From Gammaproteobacteria bacterium UBA3067 (GTDB taxonomy: Bacteria; Pseudomonadota; Gammaproteobacteria; Pseudomonadales; UBA3067), in NCBI GenBank assembly GCA_002366835.1, contig DFBZ01000119.1, positions 18,179 through 23,743 of the forward strand: a DNA stretch of 5,565 nt, given 5' to 3'. Shown here in pieces: positions 1 through 5,565 of this stretch. Under the pieces are notes generated by a model. That model saw only the letters and a program-made list of their open reading frames with translations, was not told where the DNA came from and did not search any database. Position numbers and translations under genes: made by a program. Within the stretch, counting starts at the first letter, position 1. Every line of letters starts with the position of its first letter.

Positions 1-152
1 TGGGTGATGAATTCACTCCAGACGGCTGTCGTTTATGGGACAAGGAAACCCGTAAAAAACTGGATAAAGACCGTTTTCGTCAGGGTTTAGGCGGCGTGGT
101 CGAAGCTTATGAGGAAGTGGGTCATCGTATTGGTGTGAGCTTTGATGATTAA
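1..152 (+). CDS. purC: PurC, SAICAR synthetase (3' end only)
   Basis: This is the last 49 codons of phosphoribosylaminoimidazole-succinocarboxamide synthase, the ATP-dependent cytosolic enzyme that joins aspartate to CAIR in de novo purine synthesis. The frame starts with the GGT codon at position 3 and ends at TAA 150-152. The tail contains GDEFTPDGCRLWDKET, then DKDRFRQGLGG and EAYEEVGHRIGV, which follow the E. coli PurC C-terminus (GDEFSPDGSRLWDKET, DKDRFRQSLGG) almost residue for residue, recalled from memory. The family is about 235-240 residues, so roughly four fifths of the gene lies before the window. The visible part shows no frameshift or stop. The gene ends 21 bp before a strong hairpin and converges on the lipoprotein gene. 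Confidence 0.95.
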   Translation, partial: GDEFTPDGCRLWDKETRKKLDKDRFRQGLGGVVEAYEEVGHRIGVSFDD

Positions 153-173
153 TATTTTTTGCGTTTAATAGAT

Positions 174-211
174 AAATAAAAAAGGGAGACGTTTGTCTCC
201 CTTTTTTATTT
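174..211. terminator. Bidirectional intrinsic terminator between purC and the lipoprotein gene
   Basis: A perfect 17-bp inverted repeat (174-190 with 195-211) flanks a GTTT loop. The core is GGGAGAC/GTCTCCC, flanked by an A-run on the left and a T-run on the right. Read on the + strand, the GC stem is followed by TTTTTTATTTT, which suits termination of purC. Read on the - strand, the same A-run becomes a U-run, which suits termination of the converging lipoprotein transcript. The hairpin lies 21 bp past the purC stop and 20 bp past the lipoprotein stop, so it almost certainly serves both genes. Confidence 0.9.
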
Positions 212-231
212 TAAAGCAGAAATGATTGTTA

Positions 232-1128
232 TTAGGGTTGCGGGATTGTCCAGGAGTCTCCCGCATAGCTGATTACGCATTCGTTGCAATTGGGAAAGGT
301 TACTGAAACAACTTCGCCCGTGCTGCTGGTAATAGTAATGGTTCCGGTCGAAATATTTCCTGAGTCGCATTGGGTTAAGCCTTCTACATTGACATTGAAG
401 CTATTCCCTTGGTTGTCAGTAAGATCACCTTCAATGTTGTATCCTGAGCTGCTGCTTCCAGAAACAGTCGCGTTTTCAAAGGTGTAGCTTGTTCCGCTAG
501 AGGCTGTGTAGGGTTCGGAGCTGCTGGAACATGTTTCTACGCTGTTGACGGTATTGCATGTTTCATTGTATTTCCATGTCCAAGACTGAGGGTCATCGGG
601 GGTTGTCATTGAGGCGCTAACATCGTAATACCACTTCCGCGAGCCATTACCTGGGTCTGTGAAAGTATATTCCCAAATGGTGTTGCCGTTGAAAACCGTT
701 TGGTAGCCTTCATCTCCTTCGCAATAGTCAGCGTAAATTCTTGAGGCTTTTTGGGTGAAGGGATAGACGGTGGAGTCGGTTGTTGTGGTGGTTGCAGTTG
801 TTTCGTAGTAGCCCCCGCAGTTGCCGTCCTTTCTGTTTGTTGTGGTCTCCTGAGCTCCAACAGGTAATAAGGATAGGGCGCTAGGGTAATTGCCGAATTG
901 GGTTGATTGTTGCAGCTTTTCTTTAAGAGTATCAATGACGGTATTATTTTCACTAACGAAGGCGGTTGGAATGAAGCCGCCACTCTCAGAGTTTATCAAA
1001 CTCTTGGAGCCTTCTCCTGCTGAAATAGCCAGCTCTTCGGCATACGCTTCACCTCCGTCTTCACCGTCGACGCATGCGGTAAGTAATGAGAAGGTTGTGC
1101 TTAGAGCAACTGCTTTTAGTAACTTCAT
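232..1128 (-). CDS. Putative secreted lipoprotein, family unrecognised
   Basis: I do not recognise this 298-residue protein. It starts with a classical lipoprotein signal: Lys at 2 and 5, a hydrophobic stretch, and the lipobox LTAC with Cys19 as the lipidation site. Val at +2 rather than Asp suggests outer-membrane sorting. An in-frame start 18 codons upstream (1182) would bury this signal, so the ATG at 1128 is preferred; CAGGG lies just upstream as a weak ribosome site. The mature part begins acidic (DGEDGGEAYAEE), has a Thr-rich run near 110-120 and a Ser-rich patch near 223-229, and has many aromatic and alternating polar/hydrophobic residues that suggest a beta-rich fold. Besides Cys19 there are seven cysteines (about 104, 136, 191, 200, 254, 281, 284), the last two as CNEC. 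No enzymatic motif is visible. It lies 132 bp downstream of liuE and may be transcribed separately. That it is a real gene is fairly sure; its function is unknown. Confidence 0.8.
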   Translation of the reverse strand: MKLLKAVALSTTFSLLTACVDGEDGGEAYAEELAISAGEGSKSLINSESGGFIPTAFVSENNTVIDTLKEKLQQSTQFGNYPSALSLLPVGAQETTTNRKDGNCGGYYETTATTTTTDSTVYPFTQKASRIYADYCEGDEGYQTVFNGNTIWEYTFTDPGNGSRKWYYDVSASMTTPDDPQSWTWKYNETCNTVNSVETCSSSSEPYTASSGTSYTFENATVSGSSSSGYNIEGDLTDNQGNSFNVNVEGLTQCDSGNISTGTITITSSTGEVVSVTFPNCNECVISYAGDSWTIPQP

Positions 1129-1260
1129 AATAAGGCCCTGTTTAATTGGCATACACCACGTGTGGGCTTTAATGATAAGCAATTATTGAGGGTAGTGGAA
1201 TGTGAAATATTTACGGTTTGTGCTTAATGGAGAGGCTAGGCGCGCAGGCTTTTGTTTTCA

Positions 1261-2166
1261 TTAATGCTGCTTGTGTAGTAAAGCGCTTGCAGCCTTGGAC
1301 TGTGTCTTACGCCCGAGTGCCTGACAGATTTCCTGGCCCGCGCTAATCAGTTTATTCAGCTCAACACCACTCTCAACTTCCAAACCTTGCAGTAGATAAA
1401 CCAAGTCTTCGGTGGCGACATTACCACTGGCACCAGGGGCGTAGGGACAGCCGCCAAGCCCTGCGATGGAGCTGTCTATGGTGCTGACGCCTAGCTCTAG
1501 TGATGCGTAAATGTTGGCCAAGGCTTGACCGTAAGTGTCGTGGTAATGAACTGCCAGCTGCTCTATTGCGACGTCTTTTTTAATGTGATGAATAAGTTGT
1601 TGGGCTTTGCCTGCGGTACCAACACCAATGGTGTCGCCCAGAGAAACTTCATAGCAGCCCAGCTGAGTCAGGGACTTTGCCAGCTTGGCGACGATGTCTT
1701 TTTCTACTTCCCCTTGATAGGGGCAGCCCAGTACGCAGCTAATATACCCTCTGACCTGCAAGCCCGCTTGTTTTGCTTCTGCCATGATGGGCTTAATCCG
1801 TTCCAGGCTTTCTGCAATACTGCAGTGGGTATTTTTTTGGCTGAACTGTTCCGATGCGGCGACAAAAACGGCCACTTCATCGGCTTTGGCGTCGATGGCG
1901 CGCTCTAGGCCTTTTAAGTTGGGCGTGAGGGCGGCGTAGGTGATAGATGGGTGGCGTTTAATGCCAGCAAATACCTCAGCGCTGTTAGCCATTTGTGGCA
2001 CCCAGCGTGGGGAAACGAAACTGCCTGTTTCGATATACCGTAAACCTGTTTCGCTGAGCTTATTCACTAGAGCGATTTTGTCCTGCAGCGTAATGGGTCT
2101 TGGCTCGTTTTGCAGGCCATCTCTGGGGCCTACTTCGACAATTTTTACCTGTTGGGGAATGGTCAT
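1261..2166 (-). CDS. liuE: Hydroxymethylglutaryl-CoA lyase, last step of leucine degradation
   Basis: This 301-residue protein cleaves 3-hydroxy-3-methylglutaryl-CoA to acetoacetate and acetyl-CoA, using a divalent metal in a TIM barrel. Family signatures are present in order: VEVGPRDGLQNE near the N-terminus (catalytic Arg15-Asp16), the metal-binding HYHDTYGQALAN (His207, His209), and the active-site loop GLGGCPYAPGASGN with Cys240 and Asn249. Length matches bacterial HMG-CoA lyases (about 300). The ATG at 2166 is chosen because homologues begin close to the VKIVEVGPRDG segment. The longer frame starts with TTG at 2199 inside liuD and adds 11 atypical residues. An AAGGA lies 17 nt upstream of the ATG, so the ribosome site is not ideally spaced. 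The ATG follows the liuD stop by 10 bp, consistent with one operon. No internal stop, shift or missing catalytic residue is seen, unlike the two genes upstream of it. Confidence 0.95.
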   Translation of the reverse strand: MTIPQQVKIVEVGPRDGLQNEPRPITLQDKIALVNKLSETGLRYIETGSFVSPRWVPQMANSAEVFAGIKRHPSITYAALTPNLKGLERAIDAKADEVAVFVAASEQFSQKNTHCSIAESLERIKPIMAEAKQAGLQVRGYISCVLGCPYQGEVEKDIVAKLAKSLTQLGCYEVSLGDTIGVGTAGKAQQLIHHIKKDVAIEQLAVHYHDTYGQALANIYASLELGVSTIDSSIAGLGGCPYAPGASGNVATEDLVYLLQGLEVESGVELNKLISAGQEICQALGRKTQSKAASALLHKQH

Positions 2167-2176
2167 GGCGATGTTT

Positions 2177-3658
2177 TTAAGTGTCCTTTTGGAAATCAAA
2201 TAATAGGCTGCCTTCTTCTATAAAACTCTCAGGCTGAATATGGAATTGAGTTACCTGGCCTGCTTCTGGCGCTTTGATGATGTGCTCCATCTTCATGGCT
2301 TCCATCGCAAGAATGGGGCTGCCCGCTGCGAGTATTTGTTCGCTCGAACAAAATATTTCTACAATTCGACCGCTCATCGGGGCATGGTTGAATTTGCTCC
2401 CGCTGCTTTGGCTCTTTTGGAAGTTATTGCTGCTCAGCTTTTGCTGCGAGAAGGAGAGAGAGTAGTTTGTAAAATGTAAAGTGAGGGTGTTTTTCTGGCG
2501 GAATACGGAAACGAATATCGGTGCTTGATCGCTAATGCTGAGTTGAAATTGATCCTCGCAAGCAGAAGAAAAACATTCAATAGAGAGGGTGCCTTTCTCA
2601 TCTTTAACAGAAAAGTTATTTTTTCCTAGTTGTGTAACGCTGAGGTTCTTATTAATGGATTTCTCTGATGAGAAATGACGCAAGGTGATGGGGTAGTAAG
2701 GGGCTTGATTTAAGCGCCAGCCAATATTTTTTTTCCATGGGTCATCGTTTTTCATGCGGTTTTCAGTAAGATAAAAAGCAAGCGCAGCAATAAAAAATGC
2801 GCTATCTCGTTCAGTTTCAGACGCAGCAAAATCAAGTGGGTGTTTTTCTAAAAAGTGCGTGGATAATAAACCTTGATGAAAATCTTCGCTGCGCAGTATT
2901 GCTTTTAAATAATCCAGGTTGCTAGAAATACCGTTGATTTTGATTTGCTGCAATGCAAAAAGCAACTTCTGAATCGCTTGCTCGCGGTTGTCGTCATGGC
3001 TGATTATTTTTGCGAGTAAGGGGTCGTAAAAAGCGCTAATTTCATCCGACTGTTTGACGCCGGTATCAATACGCAAGTCAGTATTTTCTTCAGGGAATTG
3101 AAGTTGCTTAAGTTGACCGGTTGAGGGTGGAAAATCCTTCTGAGGGTCTACGGCATAAAGGCGCACTTCGATGCTGTGCCCTTGTTCGCTTAATGCGTCT
3201 TGTTGTAAAGGCAGGGGTAAGCCTTCGGCAATATCAAGTTGCCACGCTACAAAATACAAGCCGGGTAATAAGGGGATGTTAACTTTGGCGACGCGTTCTT
3301 TGGCTTCAATTTTTGAGCCCATCTGTCGAATGGCATCGGCAGGTGGGCCGATAAAAATAATACCTTGTTGTGTGCAGGCTTCGGCAAAATCTGCATTTTC
3401 AGATAAAAAACCATAGCCGGGGTGAATAGCATCGCACTGACTTTGTTTGGCGATCTGGATAATTTTATTGCTATCCAGATAGCTTTGTTGGGCGGGGTTT
3501 TCGCCAATACACCAAGCTTCGTTGGCATATTGAACATGCAGGCTGTTTTTGTCGCAGTGGGAATACACGGCGACACAGTGAATGCCTCTTGCTTGTACTG
3601 TGCGCATAATACGGCAGGCAACTTCCCCACGGTTGGCAATTAAAAGTCGTTTTATCAT
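2177..3658 (-). CDS. liuD: Methylcrotonyl-CoA carboxylase biotin-carrying alpha subunit, internally deleted
   Basis: The intact family protein (about 655-670 residues) carboxylates its own biotin with ATP and bicarbonate and passes the carboxyl group to LiuB. This copy has 493 residues. Residues 1-133 are the biotin carboxylase N-lobe (RLLIANRGEVACRI, IHPGYGFLSEN, Lys116 in MGSK), aligning without gaps to E. coli BC up to VPG133. The chain then jumps to GLYFVAWQ, equivalent to about G305, so about 172 residues are gone: the glycine-rich ATP loop, K159, K202, H209, H236, K238, E276, E288, N290 and R292. The BC C-lobe follows (GHSIEVRLYA with the R338 equivalent at Arg166; FYDPLLAKII), then a diverged middle region and an intact biotinyl domain with AMKM, biotin Lys456. 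The frame stays open through the scar. The ATG at 3658 is preferred over GTG 3682, which would overlap liuB. It cannot be an active carboxylase; functionally it is probably a pseudogene. Confidence 0.88.
   Translation of the reverse strand: MIKRLLIANRGEVACRIMRTVQARGIHCVAVYSHCDKNSLHVQYANEAWCIGENPAQQSYLDSNKIIQIAKQSQCDAIHPGYGFLSENADFAEACTQQGIIFIGPPADAIRQMGSKIEAKERVAKVNIPLLPGLYFVAWQLDIAEGLPLPLQQDALSEQGHSIEVRLYAVDPQKDFPPSTGQLKQLQFPEENTDLRIDTGVKQSDEISAFYDPLLAKIISHDDNREQAIQKLLFALQQIKINGISSNLDYLKAILRSEDFHQGLLSTHFLEKHPLDFAASETERDSAFFIAALAFYLTENRMKNDDPWKKNIGWRLNQAPYYPITLRHFSSEKSINKNLSVTQLGKNNFSVKDEKGTLSIECFSSACEDQFQLSISDQAPIFVSVFRQKNTLTLHFTNYSLSFSQQKLSSNNFQKSQSSGSKFNHAPMSGRIVEIFCSSEQILAAGSPILAMEAMKMEHIIKAPEAGQVTQFHIQPESFIEEGSLLFDFQKDT
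3254..3265 (-). other. liuD: Scar of an in-frame deletion in liuD
   Basis: On the - strand the codons read CCC GGC TTG TAT TTT GTA. The left side (PLLPG) belongs to the end of the biotin carboxylase N-lobe. The right side (GL-FVAWQ) belongs to the segment after the ATP-grasp domain, where relatives have GLDFV or GLDLV. The GGC at 3260-3262 fits both sides, so a short shared repeat may have mediated the deletion. The TAT codon replaces the expected Asp codon at the scar. The missing DNA is about 515 bp and a multiple of three. Confidence 0.75.
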
Positions 3659-3665
3659 GTCTGGG

Positions 3666-4259
3666 TTACATCCTGAAGACACCGTAACGGGTGTCTTTTT
3701 CTGCGCTTTGCGTCAGTGCAGCTAGACAGAGGCTGAGTACGTCACGGGTTTGTAGTGGGTCGATAACACCGTCATCCCAAAGCTGTGCACTGGCATAATA
3801 GGGGTGGCCTTCCTCCTCGTAACGTTGTCGTATCGGGGCTTTAAAGGCTTCGATTTCCTCCTCGGTCAAGCTTTGATTTTTTTTCTGCATCCGATCTTGC
3901 TTGACCTGTGTCAGCATTGCGGCGGCTTGTTCGCCACCCATAACGGAAATCCTTGCGTTGGGCCAGGCGAATAAAAATCGTGGGTCGTAAGTGCGCCCAC
4001 GCATGCCATAGTTGCCGGCACCAAAACTACCGCCGGTAATAATGGTGAGTTTTGGTACGTCTGCGCAGGCCACAGCAGTGACCAGTTTTGCGCCGTGTTT
4101 GGCAATGCCTCCGGCTTCGTATGTTTTCCCCACCATAAAACCGCTGATGTTTTGCAGAAATAAAAGGGGTGTTTTGCGCTGTACACAGAGTTGAATAAAG
4201 TGCGCGCCCTTTTGGGCCGATTCGGAATACAGCACGCCACTGTTAGCGATGATGCCCAC
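3666..4259 (-). CDS. liuB: Open fragment of liuB: C-terminal crotonase half
   Basis: This is the second readable piece of broken liuB, 197 residues from an apparent GTG in the middle of the conserved GYPVGIIANSG motif. It holds QKGAHFIQLC, LLFLQNISGFMVGKTYEAGG, GGSFGAGNYGM, VMGGEQAA and the normal C-terminus GVFRM. The frame is open upstream to 4496 and family-like from about 4425 (IEELYGLIP, IIARLVDNSELHEF), but no ATG, GTG or TTG occurs in that stretch, so translation would have to begin at the unlikely GTG or by reinitiation. It is better treated as part of the pseudogene. Confidence 0.6.
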   Translation of the reverse strand: MGIIANSGVLYSESAQKGAHFIQLCVQRKTPLLFLQNISGFMVGKTYEAGGIAKHGAKLVTAVACADVPKLTIITGGSFGAGNYGMRGRTYDPRFLFAWPNARISVMGGEQAAAMLTQVKQDRMQKKNQSLTEEEIEAFKAPIRQRYEEEGHPYYASAQLWDDGVIDPLQTRDVLSLCLAALTQSAEKDTRYGVFRM

Positions 4260-4335
4260 TGGGTAGCCTTCGATATGAGCAAAACCGCAAACAAGGGTCT
4301 GGCCGTAATTTGCCTTAAATTCGTGTAACTCGCTG

Positions 4336-5109
4336 TTATCGACAAGGCGTGCAATGATTTCGTAAGCGTCGAAGGCTTCTGACAGAGCTGTCGGGATTAA
4401 TCCGTACAGTTCTTCTATTGCCGACGCGGGGAGTGTGGGTGTTTGTTTGGGTTTTCCTGAAGCAGGCGGGTGCCAAGGTGCTGATGCAATCGCGTGCTAG
4501 CGCCAGGGCGTGTTCGTCATTTTCAGCAAAATGATCGGTGACGCCGGACTCAAAACAATGCACTGTTGCACCGCCTAGCTCTTCGGCGCTCACTTCTTCT
4601 CCAGTGGCAGTTTTCACTAATGGTGGGCCAGCAAGAAAAATGGTGCCATTACCTTTAACGATAATGCTTTCATCAGCCATGGCAGGCACATACGCGCCGC
4701 CCGCAGTGCAAGAGCCCATCACCACCGCGATTTGGCCAATACCTTTGGCGGACATGCGTGCTTGATTGAAGAAAATGCGGCCAAAGTGTTCTTTGTCGGG
4801 AAATACTTCTGACTGATAGGGAAGGTTGGCGCCGCCCGAGTCCACCAGATAAATGCAGGGTAGGTTATTTTCTTCGGCGGTGGCTTGTGCGTGCAAATGT
4901 TTTTTTACTGATAGGGGGTAATAGGTGCCGTCTTTTACCGTGGCATCGTTCACCACAATGACGCAAAGACGGCCGCATACCTGAGAAATTCCCGTGATTA
5001 AACCAGCACCCGGCACGGTATCTTCGTAGACGTTTTCGGCCGCTAATTGGGAGAACTCCAAGAAAGCAGAGCTGGGATCGATGAGTTTTTCGATGCGTTC
5101 ACGGGGCAA
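4336..5109 (-). CDS. liuB: Open fragment of liuB: N-terminal crotonase half
   Basis: This is the larger readable piece of broken liuB and might be called a gene of 257 residues by automatic annotation. Its apparent start is a TTG inside the conserved KLLPRERI motif, without a ribosome site, so it is an artefact of the stop at 5215. About the first 200 residues are genuine carboxyltransferase sequence up to ENDEHALALARD. The last 50 or so (ending CTPCR) are out-of-frame translation beyond the shift and match nothing in the family. It lacks the C-terminal half that completes the carboxyltransferase active site, so it is not expected to work. Confidence 0.6.
   Translation of the reverse strand: MPRERIEKLIDPSSAFLEFSQLAAENVYEDTVPGAGLITGISQVCGRLCVIVVNDATVKDGTYYPLSVKKHLHAQATAEENNLPCIYLVDSGGANLPYQSEVFPDKEHFGRIFFNQARMSAKGIGQIAVVMGSCTAGGAYVPAMADESIIVKGNGTIFLAGPPLVKTATGEEVSAEELGGATVHCFESGVTDHFAENDEHALALARDCISTLAPACFRKTQTNTHTPRVGNRRTVRINPDSSVRSLRRLRNHCTPCR
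4425..4496 (-). other. liuB: Interval containing the liuB frameshift (net +1 base)
   Basis: Upstream of this interval the family reading is in the frame of the 5' fragment (ALARDCIS). Downstream it is one base further on (SAIEELYGLIP). The downstream frame has a TAG at 4497-4499, so the extra base must lie below that point. The linker is poorly conserved, so the exact base cannot be fixed. The run of four C (4428-4431, - strand) is one candidate, because dropping one C joins TP to ASAIEELYG. Confidence 0.8.
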
Positions 5110-5214
5110 TAACTTCCCCCTTGCGCAATGTTTGGCTCGGGCATCTTCGCCGCCGCCTAAAGATAGTTGCTGGATTTTGTTTCTTAATTCATCGGCAAGC
5201 CCCAGGTTGTGTTT

Positions 5215-5217
5215 TTA
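5215..5217 (-). other. liuB: In-frame nonsense codon (TAA) at liuB codon 19
   Basis: On the - strand the reading is GAA CGC TAA AAA CAC AAC CTG, giving SER, stop, KHNL. The frame before and after is the same and both sides look like normal LiuB N-terminus. A single base change (for example from TAC or TAT, tyrosine) is enough to explain it. Confidence 0.88.
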
Positions 5218-5282
5218 GCGTTCAGAAAAAACGGGGTCGCTGGTATTGAGCTGTGTTTTTATAATGGCCATGAGTGCGCCTA

Positions 5283-5565
5283 TTAAGTAGTTTCATTAAA
5301 TAATTCGCGACCAATCAGCATACGACGAATTTCCGAGGTGCCCGCGCCGATTTCATACAGTTTGGCATCACGCAACAGGCGCCCTGCTGGGTAGTCATTG
5401 GTGTAACCGATACCACCGAGGCACTGAATGGCTTGCAGTGCCATTTGTGTAGCCTGTTCTGCAGTGTAAAGAATGACTCCTGCGGCATCTTTTCGGGCAG
5501 TTTCCCTGCGGTCACAGGCTTGTGCAACGGCATATAAGTAGGCACGAGAGCAGCTGAGCTGGGTA
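5283..5565 (-). CDS. liuA: Isovaleryl-CoA dehydrogenase (C-terminal 93 residues)
   Basis: This FAD enzyme oxidises isovaleryl-CoA to 3-methylcrotonyl-CoA, passing electrons to ETF. Only the C-terminal helical domain of the roughly 390-residue protein is in the window; the start lies beyond 5565. Diagnostic stretches are RAYLYAVAQACDRRETARKD, QMALQAIQCLGGIGYTNDYP and LYEIGAGTSEIRRMLIGREL, ending FNETT and TAA at 5283-5285. The form YEIGAGTSEIRR, without the glutamate that medium-chain enzymes carry at this point, separates isovaleryl-CoA dehydrogenases from other acyl-CoA dehydrogenases; in this family the catalytic base is further upstream, outside the window. No lesion is seen in this part. 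The stop is 11 bp before the liuB ATG, so the two were co-transcribed. Confidence 0.95.
   Translation of the reverse strand, partial: TQLSCSRAYLYAVAQACDRRETARKDAAGVILYTAEQATQMALQAIQCLGGIGYTNDYPAGRLLRDAKLYEIGAGTSEIRRMLIGRELFNETT

Larger units (their letters stand above)
3666..5271 (-). pseudogene. liuB: Methylcrotonyl-CoA carboxylase carboxyltransferase beta subunit, broken by a stop and a frameshift
   Basis: LiuB transfers the carboxyl group from LiuD biotin to 3-methylcrotonyl-CoA. The gene should start at ATG 5269-5271 (MAIIKTQLN), 11 bp after the liuA stop. It reads 18 codons and meets TAA at 5215-5217. The same frame then resumes with typical sequence (LADELRNKIQQLSLGGGEDA, ARGKLLPRERI). 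The N-terminal crotonase half is well conserved: SGGANLP (about 145-151), GSCTAGGAYVPAMADE (about 186-201). A net +1 shift follows in the interdomain linker (about 4425-4496). The C-terminal half continues in the new frame: EELYGLIP, then GGSFGAGNYGM (about 413-423), GGEQAA, and the usual end GVFRM. Removing one base gives 534 residues, the normal family length (about 535), so no other net length change is needed. One residue, Arg in GMRGRTYDP, replaces the Cys usual in recalled homologues. The stop lies 7 bp before liuD. Confidence 0.92.

Noticed and set aside
606..983. Open - strand frame of 125 codons overlapping the lipoprotein gene.
   Set aside because: It lies fully inside the lipoprotein gene in another frame and its low-complexity Thr/Pro/Gln content is the shifted reading of the Thr-rich stretch. 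No sensible start or ribosome site.
1172..1200. Possible promoter for the lipoprotein gene on the - strand: TATCAT (1172-1177) with TTCCAC 17 bp upstream (1195-1200).
   Set aside because: The -10 resembles consensus but the -35 matches poorly. In AT-rich intergenic DNA this is expected by chance, so it is not listed as a feature.
1129..1260. Gap between liuE and the lipoprotein gene searched for a terminator of the liu operon.
   Set aside because: No GC-rich hairpin followed by a T-run is visible on the - strand. The GCCTGCGCGCC stretch near 1240-1255 does not form a convincing stem.
2470..2950. AT-rich, poorly conserved middle part of liuD considered as a foreign insertion.
   Set aside because: This is the naturally variable region between the carboxylase C-lobe and the biotinyl domain. 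The frame is continuous and total length after restoring the deletion is normal.
3911..4354. Open - strand frame of 147 codons inside the 3' part of liuB.
   Set aside because: The family-conserved carboxyltransferase reading in this stretch is in a different frame; this frame is a shadow without family resemblance.
4441..4470. Double-shift interpretation of liuB (two one-base losses, reading LGTRLLQENPNK between them).
   Set aside because: A single extra base explains the same frame change and gives the normal family length of 534, so the simpler model is preferred, although the linker is too variable to exclude it.
5315..5545. Open - strand frame of 76 codons in the liuA region.
   Set aside because: The isovaleryl-CoA dehydrogenase reading covers the same DNA in another frame with strong family motifs, so this is a shadow.

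Overview
The window looks like a chromosomal segment of a gammaproteobacterium, probably a marine, Pseudomonas- or Cellvibrio-like lineage. This is inferred from protein similarity recalled from memory (PurC tail, liu leucine-catabolism cassette) and from moderate GC content; no search was run. There is no tRNA, rRNA, CRISPR array or insertion sequence.

Layout: bases 1-152 hold the 3' end of purC on the + strand. Everything else that is coding is on the - strand. A 17-bp perfect inverted repeat (174-211) sits between the converging ends of purC and an unrecognised lipoprotein gene (232-1128). A 132-bp gap then leads to a leucine/isovalerate degradation (liu) operon, read right to left: liuA (isovaleryl-CoA dehydrogenase, C-terminal 93 residues only, 5283-5565), liuB (methylcrotonyl-CoA carboxylase carboxyltransferase subunit, 3666-5271), liuD (its biotin-carrying subunit, 2177-3658) and liuE (HMG-CoA lyase, 1261-2166). 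The liu genes are 7-11 bp apart, as expected for one transcript. The usual liuC (methylglutaconyl-CoA hydratase) is not between liuB and liuD.

The pathway should run isovaleryl-CoA -> 3-methylcrotonyl-CoA (LiuA) -> 3-methylglutaconyl-CoA (LiuB+LiuD, biotin-dependent) -> HMG-CoA (LiuC) -> acetoacetate + acetyl-CoA (LiuE). Here the carboxylase step is broken in both subunits. liuB has an in-frame TAA at codon 19 and a net +1 frameshift in the linker between its two crotonase-fold halves. liuD has lost, in frame, about 172 residues (E. coli biotin carboxylase numbering), which is nearly the whole ATP-grasp catalytic core, while keeping the N-terminal lobe and the biotin-attachment domain. liuE and the visible part of liuA look intact.

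The best reading is recent decay of leucine catabolism at the carboxylase step, as in a host-associated or specialising lineage. Assembly or sequencing error is the main alternative and must be excluded. I see no convincing new biological system here; the damaged carboxylase and the unrecognised cysteine-bearing lipoprotein are what deserve attention.
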